From: Helicobacter sp.
GTDB taxonomy: Bacteria; Campylobacterota; Campylobacteria; Campylobacterales; Helicobacteraceae
DNA: 15,263 bases
NCBI GenBank assembly: GCA_022766795.1
Contig: JALEPE010000063.1
Location: 1 to 15,263, forward strand
Direction: 5' to 3'
Shown: piece after piece, positions 1 to 7,702 of the stretch
Layout of the letters: every line of letters begins with the position of its first letter
Numbering within the stretch: position 1 is the stretch's first letter
Position numbers and translations under genes: made by a program
Notes under the pieces: generated by a model
What the model was told of the DNA's origin: nothing
What the model saw: the letters and a program-made list of their open reading frames with translations, nothing else
The model's database searches: none

Positions 1-750
1 AAAAAAATCTTAAGAATCACAGGGCAAACCAATGCGCAATTTAACCTCATCAAAGAGGGTGATAAGGTGCTTTTGGGCTTAAGCGGGGGCAAGGATTCCA
101 TACTTTTAGCGACACTTCTAGCAAGGCTGAAAAAATACGCGCCTTTTAGCTTTGAGTTTAAGGCAGTTACGATTGATTATGGACGCGGGGGCGAGTATGA
201 ATACATCTTTGAATATTGCGAAAAAAACGGAATCCCCTATGAACTCTACCGCACAGATATTTATAAGATTTTAGAGGAAAACAAGCGCGAGGGAAGCGTG
301 GTTTGCAGCTTTTGTTCGCGTATGCGGCGGGGTGCGCTCTATACCAAAGCCCTAGAGGGAGGATTCAATAAACTTGCCTTAGCGCACCATTTAGATGACG
401 CCGCAGAAAGCTTTATGATGAATCTTACTTATAATGGCGCATTGCGCTCTATGCCACCACTTTATAAGGCAGACAATGGCTTGTTTGTGATTCGTCCGCT
501 TCTTTTTGTGCGGGAGCGGCAGATTATTGACTTTATCGCAAAAAACAACATTTACATTGCGCCAGATTGTAATTGCCCTGTGCTATGGCGGACAGATGAC
601 AAACGCCCCTTTGCGCGAGAAAAAACAAAACAAATGCTTAAAGAAATGGAGGAAGCAAATCCAAACTTTTTTACTTCCTTGAAAGTAGCTTTAGGCAATG
701 TGCATTTAAACAGCCTCTTTGACGCGCGTTATTTGGATAAGCAGGAGTAA
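1..750 (+). CDS. ttcA: TtcA-like tRNA 2-thiocytidine synthetase, 5' truncated by window edge
   Basis: The protein belongs to the PP-loop ATPase family that thiolates cytidine 32 of certain tRNAs in the cytoplasm, using ATP and an iron-sulfur cluster. The reading frame is open from base 1; GTG 67 lies inside the conserved segment IKEGDKVLLGLSGGKDS, so it is not the true start and the first residues lie outside the window. Visible motifs are the PP-loop SGGKDS (bases 82-99), the CSFC pair (304-315) followed by SRMRRGALY, the segment ALAHHLDDAAESF, and a late cysteine pair CNC (568-576) where E. coli TtcA has its third cluster cysteine. The C-terminus is of ordinary family length. It converges on hydE with a 27-bp gap and no convincing terminator. 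Family assignment is firm; the exact tRNA target is inferred from the family. Confidence 0.88.
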   Translation, partial: KKILRITGQTNAQFNLIKEGDKVLLGLSGGKDSILLATLLARLKKYAPFSFEFKAVTIDYGRGGEYEYIFEYCEKNGIPYELYRTDIYKILEENKREGSVVCSFCSRMRRGALYTKALEGGFNKLALAHHLDDAAESFMMNLTYNGALRSMPPLYKADNGLFVIRPLLFVRERQIIDFIAKNNIYIAPDCNCPVLWRTDDKRPFAREKTKQMLKEMEEANPNFFTSLKVALGNVHLNSLFDARYLDKQE

Positions 751-777
751 AGATTCTAAGAAAAAGAATTCCAAAAG

Positions 778-2439
778 TTAGTCTTGAAACTCCATAACTT
801 CAGACGCAAAGACCGCAGAGTTTTGCGGGAGATAGTGCAAAAATTGATTCAAAAATTGCTTGTTTAAAAATATTTCTCCGCAGATTACAATCCCTTGTGT
901 TTGATAGTTTTCCTCCATATCGCGGCTTAAATTTGCGAAAAATTCCGCTAGAGAATCTAGGATTCCAAAGCAAAGCAAAGCGGTTTCAACTCCTGCAAGT
1001 TTGAAGCTCATCACGGAACGCAAGGTTTGCAAAGTGTCAAGATAAATTTTCCCCTCTTTGTCGCGCTCTAGCCTAAAGTCAATACGCGGTCCTTTTTGCC
1101 CTATAAAGATTGCGGCATTTTGCAACAGGGCGTAAGCGGAATCCCTTAAATTATCCGCACAACCAAGATTGAGTAAAACCCCAGCCATACCAATTAAATC
1201 CAATAAGTTATCGGATATTTTAGAATCTTTGGGTAGTGATTTTAAGGTTTGGATTAACTCCTCATTGTGTTCTGTGAAGTTTTTAAGCAAACTTTGCGTG
1301 GTTTGATTTTGCGATTCTAAAGCGATAATGAAGTGATAGAGATTGGATTCAAAGCGAAAATCTAAGGCTTCTTTGAAATGTGTGTTAAAATAGAGTAAAA
1401 ATCGCGTGGCATTTCTTCCTAGATAAAGCGCATTGACGCGTTCTAGCGCATTGGTTTGAATGCTTGTTTGCATACTTTTTAGGTTCGCGTTAGTTGTATT
1501 TGGCGCGAAAGTATGGGGCAAAACCAAGCCATTTTTTGCCACACTAATGGTGAGTTTTGGCATTTGCGATTCCACAAATACACAGATTCCATTGTTGCGT
1601 TTTTCTGTCAAAGGCAGCAAATACAAGCCACTAAAGGAATCCAAAAACTTACTAAGCAGCAACAAATAAGGGTCATAAGGCAAGACGACTTTCACAAAAT
1701 TGCCTGTAAAAAACTCCGCAAACACGCTTTTAGGGCTAAGAGTGAGGAAAGGTTTTTCCAAAGTTGCTAAGGCTTGTAAATCCTCATTTTCCGCCCTAAA
1801 AAGCATTTTTGCATTATCCAAACAAAAGGGCATAAAGCACAGCTCCTCGCAAGCGGGCAGTGTGGTTTTTGCCTTTTCATCTAAAAGGGCTAACTCCCAT
1901 TTGCCTAAAAGGCTTTTAATAAAAATCCTCTCACCACTTTTGAGCCATTGCGCACATTTTTGGAGGGATTCTCTAAGCTTAGAAGCATTGGAAATCGTGA
2001 TTCTCTCATTTTTGTCAAGCAAAGTCATTTTAGCAGGAGCAAAATCTACAAACTTTCCCCATAAATCACAAAAATTTTGCGTATCGTTTTGACTAATCTT
2101 TTGCGTCTCTAAAGGTGTGAGGAATCCACTATTTAGCAAATCCTCCCCGCGCAATAAATGCTCTGTGCTAAAGGAATCTAGCAACACCATTTCCTTAAAC
2201 ACCCATTGCAAAGAGAGGGGAATATACTGCGCTAGACTTTCGCTAAAGGTTAAAATACTTTGCTTATCGCCTGCAACTTCTAAGCAAATGGAATCGCAAG
2301 TCTGCTCCACACATTGCCCTTGCAATTTAGAATCCTGTAGTGCCTGATAAAGAGATTTTATAAGGAAGTTTTTAACGCTCTTATCGTGATAAAAGTCCGC
2401 AATTTGCGTAAAAATAAATCCCGCAATGAGAGATTCCAT
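778..2439 (-). CDS. hydE: HydE, hydrogenase-operon protein resembling a degenerate HypF
   Basis: This is the last gene of the hydABCDE order; its 553 residues and position match hydE of Helicobacter and Wolinella, whose function is poorly defined. Reading it against HypF from memory, I see a collinear likeness. Residues 40-90 resemble the acylphosphatase-like domain. Residues 155-275 resemble the YrdC-like domain (SGERIFIKSLLGKWELALL against the HypF pattern GKIxAIKGxGGFHL, then KPF and LPYDPYLLLL). Residues 410-540 resemble the Kae1-like C-terminal domain (LLNLGC, RDSAYALL, GIVICGEIFLN against SGGVxxNR). The paired zinc-finger CxxC motifs of HypF are absent, and catalytic glycines are replaced, so carbamoyl transfer seems unlikely. 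The start ATG overlaps the hydD stop (TAATG), implying translational coupling. Gene identity is solid by context; the HypF relationship is my inference. Confidence 0.85.
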   Translation of the reverse strand: MESLIAGFIFTQIADFYHDKSVKNFLIKSLYQALQDSKLQGQCVEQTCDSICLEVAGDKQSILTFSESLAQYIPLSLQWVFKEMVLLDSFSTEHLLRGEDLLNSGFLTPLETQKISQNDTQNFCDLWGKFVDFAPAKMTLLDKNERITISNASKLRESLQKCAQWLKSGERIFIKSLLGKWELALLDEKAKTTLPACEELCFMPFCLDNAKMLFRAENEDLQALATLEKPFLTLSPKSVFAEFFTGNFVKVVLPYDPYLLLLSKFLDSFSGLYLLPLTEKRNNGICVFVESQMPKLTISVAKNGLVLPHTFAPNTTNANLKSMQTSIQTNALERVNALYLGRNATRFLLYFNTHFKEALDFRFESNLYHFIIALESQNQTTQSLLKNFTEHNEELIQTLKSLPKDSKISDNLLDLIGMAGVLLNLGCADNLRDSAYALLQNAAIFIGQKGPRIDFRLERDKEGKIYLDTLQTLRSVMSFKLAGVETALLCFGILDSLAEFFANLSRDMEENYQTQGIVICGEIFLNKQFLNQFLHYLPQNSAVFASEVMEFQD

Positions 2440-2975
2440 TAATATCCTTTATAAGAAAGTCGCGCAATGTCTTGCAAGTCTTGGTGGGCTTTTTTAGAGA
2501 CTACAACGCCTAGCGATTCTAAGTAGACAATGGCTTGGGATTCCATTAATTTCGCGCCCTTTTGCACTTCTGCGGTTAATTCAAAGGTTGGATTCTCACC
2601 GATGATAAAGGGTTTAATGCCTAAAATTTTAGTCGGAGGCAAATCGCCTAACATTTCAATCATTCGTAAGGTTTGCAGCATTTCTACTTCGTGTGCGCTC
2701 CCCGCCCAAGTGATCGCATTTGGAATCGCATTAAAATCAAAAAAATAGACATCGCCAACTTTTGCTTCTTTTGCGTCAATGGAATCTATAATCAACACGG
2801 AATCGTATTGTGTGATAAGGGGGATTAGATGTTGCGCCATTGTCCCGCCATCTACAATATCTACGCAATGTTCCCCGCTAAAAGTGTAATTAACTTTCAG
2901 CAGATTGGACAAATGCACCCCAATGCCCTCATCACCAAAAAGAATATTGCCAATGCCTAAAATGAGAATTTTCAT
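2439..2975 (-). CDS. hydD: HydD, [NiFe]-hydrogenase maturation endopeptidase
   Basis: HydD is a cytoplasmic nickel-dependent protease of the HyaD/HybD family (peptidase M52) that removes the C-terminal peptide of the hydrogenase large subunit after nickel insertion, here presumably HydB. The 178-residue length is normal. The N-terminal motif ILGIGNILFGDEGIG and the three expected metal ligands are present: E16, D64 (in LIIDSID) and H95 (in GSAHE). A Shine-Dalgarno-like AAGG precedes the ATG. Its stop overlaps the hydE start by one base, while 49 bp containing a hairpin separate it from hydC upstream. Expression is expected from the hyd promoter, possibly at a level below that of the structural genes because of that hairpin. 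Confidence 0.95.
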   Translation of the reverse strand: MKILILGIGNILFGDEGIGVHLSNLLKVNYTFSGEHCVDIVDGGTMAQHLIPLITQYDSVLIIDSIDAKEAKVGDVYFFDFNAIPNAITWAGSAHEVEMLQTLRMIEMLGDLPPTKILGIKPFIIGENPTFELTAEVQKGAKLMESQAIVYLESLGVVVSKKAHQDLQDIARLSYKGY

Positions 2976-2997
2976 GTTTGCCTTGAATGCAGAAAGT

Positions 2998-3016
2998 GCG
3001 ATTCACAAGGAATCGC
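2998..3016 (-). promoter_or_regulatory. Intercistronic hairpin between hydC and hydD
   Basis: A perfect 7-bp inverted repeat GCGATTC / GAATCGC with a 5-nt loop lies in the 49-bp spacer downstream of the hydC stop and upstream of hydD. No U-run follows it on the mRNA, so it does not look like a complete intrinsic terminator. An RNA-stabilising or processing structure that keeps hydABC mRNA more abundant than hydDE mRNA is the likelier role, but this is inference. Confidence 0.45.
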
Positions 3017-3024
3017 TAGAGAGG

Positions 3025-3699
3025 TTATTGTTCTTTTTCAAACTTCACACCGCTAAAGATTGTATCTACGCCACTACCCGGGAATTTCACACTATTCCAA
3101 CTTACCATATAGATATGAATCGGGATAAAAATAATAAACGCCCAAGTTAAAATATGATGCAATAAGCGCACATTAGCGATTCCGCCACAAAGCACCTCTA
3201 GGGGTTTCATTAAAGGTGCAATCATTCCGCCTAAGCCATCGTGATAAACGTGTGCGTATAACACAAGCCCACTTAAAGAAATCACCACAATTAAGAAAAA
3301 AACACCCAAATAAGTGATGAATTGCAAAGGATTGTAAGTGCCTTTTAAATGTGGGTGTCCTCCAAAGAGCAAATAAGTTTTTAGGATTCCAAACCACACA
3401 AAAGGATTGAAAAAGTCCAAAACAGAGCGTCTCTCCATCGCGCATTCGCGTGTAAAAAAAAGCAAATAAAAACGAAAAATTGTTATAGCAATAAGAACAA
3501 ATCCAATGATTAAATGCCAACTTCTCACAGATGCATAGAGGAATCCCGTAGGCTCACCCGTAAAATTATTGGGTGCTAAAAAAGGATAAGCAAGGTAGAA
3601 TCCTGTTGCAATTAAAACAAAAATCGCTAACGCCCTAATCCAGTGGAAAATGCGTGTGAGTTTGGAAAACTCACACACGGCTTTGTATTTTGTCTCCAT
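3025..3699 (-). CDS. hydC: HydC, dihaem cytochrome b subunit of the uptake [NiFe]-hydrogenase
   Basis: HydC is the membrane anchor that takes electrons from HydA and reduces menaquinone. The 224 residues carry about four hydrophobic helices: roughly 22-41, 60-82, 127-150 and 183-200. Histidines placed as haem ligands are H19 (RIFHW), H62 (SWHLIIG), H181/H182 (LLHHILTW) and H195 (PIHIYM). The loop GGHPHLKGTYNPLQ contains H117, Y122 and N123, and VYHDG contains H153. With a constant offset these match positions I recall as reported to matter for quinone reduction in the Wolinella subunit. A good AAGGAGAG-type ribosome site belongs to hydB, and hydC follows hydB after 9 bp, where hydB's terminal region supplies GGAGAG before the hydC ATG. 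A run of eight T on the coding strand (3454-3461) leaves the frame intact. Confidence 0.95.
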   Translation of the reverse strand: METKYKAVCEFSKLTRIFHWIRALAIFVLIATGFYLAYPFLAPNNFTGEPTGFLYASVRSWHLIIGFVLIAITIFRFYLLFFTRECAMERRSVLDFFNPFVWFGILKTYLLFGGHPHLKGTYNPLQFITYLGVFFLIVVISLSGLVLYAHVYHDGLGGMIAPLMKPLEVLCGGIANVRLLHHILTWAFIIFIPIHIYMVSWNSVKFPGSGVDTIFSGVKFEKEQ

Positions 3700-3708
3700 A
3701 GTCTCTCC

Positions 3709-5445
3709 TTAAATGTTGCATTGCATCGCAATCGGATTGAGCTTGTATTGACTAATTTCATTGCCTTTTGTATCCATTAAATGCACTGCACAAGCGATAC
3801 AAGGGTCAAAAGAATGAATCGTGCGGATAATTTCTAAGGGTTGAGTGATGTCTTGCACTTTGATTCCAACAAGTGAGGCTTCATAAGGTCCCATTTGGTT
3901 TTTGGAATCTTTTGGTCCCGCATTCCAAGTGCTTGGCACAACCGCTTGATAATTAGAAACCACGCCGTCCTTGATTCTTACCCAATGGCTTAACATTCCG
4001 CGTGGCACATTACCGATATAACGCCCTTTGTATTCTTTCTTTTTGTCAATCTTATAAGGAGCGCAAGTGCTTTGGTCGCCTGTTTTTAGGTTCTCTACTA
4101 AAGAATTAAAGGCTTCGATTCCATAATCGGTAGAGAGTTTGCACTCTAAAAGTCTTGCAGCGGTTCTACCCAATGTGCTAAAGAGTGCTTCAAGTGGCAA
4201 TCCGGTATCCTCTAAGAATTGTGTTGCGATTTTTGTAATGCGCGGATTCTTTGCGGCTAATCCTACAACCACCGTTGCAAGAGGTCCTACTTCCATTGGT
4301 TCGCCATTGTAGCGCGGGGATTTAATCCAGCTATATTTGCCCTCTAAATTCAATGCTTTTGTGGGGATTTCTTTTCCGTCTGCCCCGATAGTATTCGCAT
4401 CTACAAAGCCTGTGTAATTTGGATTTGTTTGCCCATCATAAGGGTGCAAGGCTTTATCGTTTTGATACCAAGAGTGTGTGGCTTCCTCTGTGATGAGGTT
4501 CTCATCAATTTCTAAGAGTTTAGAAATATCTCCACCTCTTACAACACCGCTACTATAAAGCGTTTCATTGTGATTAACCGGAATCTCTGCATAAGAGATG
4601 AAGTTACGCACACCACAACCTTTTAACACGCTTGGTTCGTTTTTAAACACTTCAGCAGCCATTACAACATCGGCATAATACGCGCGGTTAATGAAATCGC
4701 CCACTTCTTTATATTTGGTTAGCCAATCGCCTAATCTGCTTGGATCTAAAATATCTGCAACACAAGTTACACCCCCAACGGTTAAGCTTTGTGGGTGGGG
4801 TTGTTTTGCACCAAAGATTGCCATCATTTGCGCCGCAACTCTTTGCACTTCTAGGGCTTTTAAGTAGTGAGAAAGCACGATGAGATTCTGCTCGGGGGAG
4901 AATTTATAAGTTTTGTGTCCCCAATACGCATTTGCAAAAGGTCCTAAGCCCTGCTTTGCACTTGCAAAAGCCTTGACTTTTTCTTGCACAGCACTCAATT
5001 CGTCTACACCCGTTGCAATCGGATTCTTGGAATATTTAAAGGCAAGTTCAGAGGCTTTTTTGGGGTCTGCTTTAAGGGCTTCTGTAATATCGCACCAATC
5101 TAGCCCGTGCAAGTGATAAAAATGCACCAAATGGTCGTGCATTACAAGTGAAACATTCATCAAGCTTCGCACCATTTGCGCATTAAAGGGAATCTTAATG
5201 CCTAGCGCATTTTCTACCGCAGTGATTCCCGCTTTGTAGTGGGAATAGGTGCAAACGCCACAGATTCTTTGCACCATAAAACCTACATCTCTAGGGTCGC
5301 GATTCTTTACAATAACCTCTATTCCACGCCATAAAGTAGAGCTAGAATAAGCGTCTGTAATGACATTGTTCTCATCAACAATCACTTCAATTCTTAAATG
5401 TCCCTCAATCCTTGTGATAGGATCTACAATGATTCGTTTTGTCAT
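3709..5445 (-). CDS. hydB: HydB, large catalytic subunit of [NiFe] uptake hydrogenase
   Basis: HydB binds the NiFe(CN)2CO centre and oxidises H2. The N-terminal ligand motif RICGVCTYSH gives C62 and C65, and the C-terminal motif DPCIACAVH gives C549 and C552 with H555. HydD is expected to cut after H555, leaving a 23-residue C-terminal peptide (556-578) that itself ends in a cysteine-containing MQCNI. The total of 578 residues is normal for the family. An AAGGAG ribosome site sits immediately after the hydA stop, 9 bp upstream of the hydB ATG, showing tight coupling. HydB has no signal peptide of its own, so it should be carried through the Tat pore bound to the HydA precursor, as known for this enzyme class. 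Confidence 0.97.
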   Translation of the reverse strand: MTKRIIVDPITRIEGHLRIEVIVDENNVITDAYSSSTLWRGIEVIVKNRDPRDVGFMVQRICGVCTYSHYKAGITAVENALGIKIPFNAQMVRSLMNVSLVMHDHLVHFYHLHGLDWCDITEALKADPKKASELAFKYSKNPIATGVDELSAVQEKVKAFASAKQGLGPFANAYWGHKTYKFSPEQNLIVLSHYLKALEVQRVAAQMMAIFGAKQPHPQSLTVGGVTCVADILDPSRLGDWLTKYKEVGDFINRAYYADVVMAAEVFKNEPSVLKGCGVRNFISYAEIPVNHNETLYSSGVVRGGDISKLLEIDENLITEEATHSWYQNDKALHPYDGQTNPNYTGFVDANTIGADGKEIPTKALNLEGKYSWIKSPRYNGEPMEVGPLATVVVGLAAKNPRITKIATQFLEDTGLPLEALFSTLGRTAARLLECKLSTDYGIEAFNSLVENLKTGDQSTCAPYKIDKKKEYKGRYIGNVPRGMLSHWVRIKDGVVSNYQAVVPSTWNAGPKDSKNQMGPYEASLVGIKVQDITQPLEIIRTIHSFDPCIACAVHLMDTKGNEISQYKLNPIAMQCNI

Positions 5446-5454
5446 AAATTCTCC

Positions 5455-6606
5455 TTATTCTTTGTCTTTTCTCACCGCACTTAGCACTGCGTGTGCCGCC
5501 ATACCGATTGCCGCTGCACCAAGCAGTGTGATTCCAATATTATCTGCGGTGCGGTCTGCCCCACCAAAGAAAGGCGTATCATAAAGCTTGTTTGCAAGTG
5601 GTTCTTCAAAAGGTCCCATTGTATCCCAGAAATTTGGCTCACTACAACCAATACAGCCGTGTCCTGCTTGGATAGGCCAACTCGTATGGGAATTAAAGCG
5701 GAGTTTGGAGCAGTTGTTGAAAGTGTAGGGTCCTTTGCAACCGACTTTATAGAGGCAGTAGCCATTTTTTGCTCCCTCATCGCCAAAGGTTTGCACAAAT
5801 TCACCCGCGTCAAAATGTCCGCGTCTCTCGCACAAATCGTGGATTCTTAAGCCATAAGCCCATTTTGGGCGATTGAAAGCGTCAAGTTGTGGTAGAGTTC
5901 CAAAAAGCAAGAAATGAATCACATTGCCTACGATATTTTTCTCGCTTGGAGGACAGCCCGGAACATTAATCACCGGCTTATTTGTAACCGCACTTAGCGG
6001 CTTTGCTGCAGTTGGATTTGGGTTTGCAGCTTGGATTCCACCAAAGCTTGAGCAAGTCCCAATCGCAAAAATTGCCGCTGCATTTTCGCTTGCTGTTTTT
6101 GCATTTTGCAACCCTGTATGCCCAAACGCGCCAATCGTCAAATATTGCCCATCTAGTCCTGTTGGCACACCACCTTCTACCATTAAGACATATCGCCCTT
6201 TATATCTTTTTATTGCGGATTCCAAATTTTCCTCTGCTTGGTAACCAGAAGCTGCCATAATGGTTTCGTGGTATTCTAAGGAAATATAGTCAAAAATCAA
6301 ACTCGCAATACCCGGTCCATCGCTTCTTAATAGGCTTTCGCTACAACCTGTGCATTCTGCTAAATGTAGCCAAATCACAGGTAGGCGGTCTGCGACTTCT
6401 GCCGCCTTTGCAGTAAGTGGCGTGAAACTCGCCGGTAGTGATAACATCGCTGTCATCGCCCCCGCCCATTTCATAAAATCTCGTCTTGAGATTCCTTTTT
6501 CTTTTAGCATTTTTTTAATGCTATCACCTTTTTTGAGTGCTGGAAACTTAGCGAGTTTTGCTAGTCTCTCTTCTGCTTGCCGGAGTAAAAGATTCTCTTT
6601 TTCCAT
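5455..6606 (-). CDS. hydA: HydA, Tat-exported iron-sulfur small subunit of [NiFe] hydrogenase
   Basis: HydA passes electrons from HydB to HydC through three clusters. A twin-arginine motif SRRDFMK lies at residues 40-46, followed by a hydrophobic stretch and a probable cleavage site near AKA-AE (about residue 68). The N-region before the motif is unusually long, as I recall also in Wolinella and Helicobacter. Proximal-cluster cysteines are C85, C88, C185 and C218; distal ligands are H256, C259, C284 and C290; medial ligands are C299, C318 and C321. The extra proximal cysteines of oxygen-tolerant enzymes are absent (CTGC, and glycine at 190), predicting an ordinary oxygen-sensitive type. A hydrophobic tail at 354-377 fits the C-terminal anchor helix. 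Its GAAGGAAGG-rich leader supplies the ribosome site, and it is first in the hydABCDE operon. Confidence 0.97.
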   Translation of the reverse strand: MEKENLLLRQAEERLAKLAKFPALKKGDSIKKMLKEKGISRRDFMKWAGAMTAMLSLPASFTPLTAKAAEVADRLPVIWLHLAECTGCSESLLRSDGPGIASLIFDYISLEYHETIMAASGYQAEENLESAIKRYKGRYVLMVEGGVPTGLDGQYLTIGAFGHTGLQNAKTASENAAAIFAIGTCSSFGGIQAANPNPTAAKPLSAVTNKPVINVPGCPPSEKNIVGNVIHFLLFGTLPQLDAFNRPKWAYGLRIHDLCERRGHFDAGEFVQTFGDEGAKNGYCLYKVGCKGPYTFNNCSKLRFNSHTSWPIQAGHGCIGCSEPNFWDTMGPFEEPLANKLYDTPFFGGADRTADNIGITLLGAAAIGMAAHAVLSAVRKDKE

Positions 6607-6712
6607 AAACCTTAACCTTCCTTCACATTAAGTTAAAAAATCGTTTAAATTTACTCTTTTTTTACTTAATTAAAGCTACAAAAAGTTAATAATTTTTTAA
6701 ATTAATTGGATT
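6607..6712 (-). promoter_or_regulatory. AT-rich upstream region and probable promoter of hydABCDE
   Basis: The 106-bp gap between hydA and the HrgA-like gene is very AT-rich, with no GC-rich terminator hairpin after the upstream gene. Reading toward hydA, TTTAAT (forward bases 6669-6674) is a five-of-six match to a -10 box about 60 bp before the ATG. A TAATAAT heptamer on the forward strand (6687-6693) matches half of a Fur-type box, with a poor second half. The promoter placement is tentative; read-through from the purB side cannot be excluded. Confidence 0.35.
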
Positions 6713-7681
6713 TTAAACGTTTGGTATCATTTTGTGTTCAATGGCATAATGTTCCAATGTTTCATCGTCAAGAATTTTATCGTAGTATTGCGTGGCAATG
6801 CGCCTTTTATCGTTTGTTTGAATATCCCCGTTTATCGTATCTATAAACTCCTTAAAATCAGGATTTTTATTAACTAACATATCAATGGTTTTAAAGTCCA
6901 AGTTCCTTTGTGCAGAGGGTAAAAGCACTTGAGATTCTGTGAATTCCACTTCTAGCTTAATAAGTCCAATGCCAAAACTTTGGTGCAGTCTTCTTAGCTC
7001 ATTAAGCACTTCAGAATCTAACTCTTCAAACACCACTAAATACCCCTCATTAGCAAAGCTAGAGTTTGAAACTGCTTGGAAATAACTCTCTTTTAAGTTG
7101 CTAAAATCAAGAGAAATTTTTAACTCAAAAGAATAAATTTTAAAATCACGACAATTCAGATTCTGTGTTAAATCCAATGTTTCCTTCTCGCTATAATCAT
7201 TAAAGGGAAAATGCACCCCTACAATATCGGGGTAATTCCACTTATCTTCCCCACCACGTCCTTTTTTGCTCTTTTCGTGATAGATTGTTTTGGAATATAC
7301 ATCAAAATAATCTTTTGCAAAGCGCACAAAAAGTGGATGCAAATCGCGTTCGTGAAATCGACTTTTTTGCTTGGACGGATTAAGATTTATATCTTGCGCT
7401 ATGGATTTGCTTAAAGCGTTTTGGAGCTCATTTTTCCTTGCTTTTAGCCAAAAAGTTGCAGGACGCCTTGAAGCAAGAATAAAGGGAGAATCCACTTTAT
7501 CTCTTACATTGACATAAAGTATAGCTGCAAGCGTATCCTGCGGTGTTTTGCCTCTGCTGTTTAGTGTTTTATCTAAGTCTTTTTGACAAGCTCTCTTCCA
7601 TATTTGCCTACTTGTTAGCGGTGCATTTGCATCTTGTAGAATCACAATTGCGAGTTCTAAAAAAGTCATTTTATTTTGCAT
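6713..7681 (-). CDS. HrgA/COG2958-like protein: HARE-HTH domain plus PD-(D/E)xK nuclease-like domain
   Basis: The N-terminal part (about residues 5-80) reads as a HARE-HTH domain (TFLELAIVIL, PLTSRQIWKRA, TPQDTLAAILY, FWL), a winged-helix module found on restriction enzymes and other DNA-binding proteins. The C-terminal part contains a pattern like a PD-(D/E)xK fold: P151-D152 in YPDIVGV, E186-x-K188 in SFELKIS, then Q202 and the hydrophobic strand GYLVVFE. This architecture fits the HrgA/COG2958 group, which in H. pylori occupies a restriction-gene locus, but its biochemical activity is not established to my knowledge. No methyltransferase is visible next to it. The ATG has AAAGGA upstream and lies 21 bp after the purB stop, so it may ride on the purB transcript. 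It contains none of the GATTCC/GGAATC hexamers common elsewhere here, a hint of different origin. Confidence 0.75.
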   Translation of the reverse strand: MQNKMTFLELAIVILQDANAPLTSRQIWKRACQKDLDKTLNSRGKTPQDTLAAILYVNVRDKVDSPFILASRRPATFWLKARKNELQNALSKSIAQDINLNPSKQKSRFHERDLHPLFVRFAKDYFDVYSKTIYHEKSKKGRGGEDKWNYPDIVGVHFPFNDYSEKETLDLTQNLNCRDFKIYSFELKISLDFSNLKESYFQAVSNSSFANEGYLVVFEELDSEVLNELRRLHQSFGIGLIKLEVEFTESQVLLPSAQRNLDFKTIDMLVNKNPDFKEFIDTINGDIQTNDKRRIATQYYDKILDDETLEHYAIEHKMIPNV

Positions 7682-7702
7682 TATCGTCCTTTAAATCAGA
7701 TT

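Noticed and set aside
753..769. ATTCT/AGAAT stem in the convergent ttcA-hydE gap as a bidirectional terminator
   Set aside because: Five weak pairs with a seven-base loop are expected by chance in AT-rich DNA.
1460..2347. Plus-strand frames opposite hydE
   Set aside because: They overlap hydE fully, have no ribosome sites or recognisable motifs, and look like by-products of its codon use.
3454..3461. Run of eight A (T on the coding strand) in hydC as a phase-variation site
   Set aside because: Runs of this length are common in AT-rich genomes and hydC is a core respiratory subunit with an intact frame.
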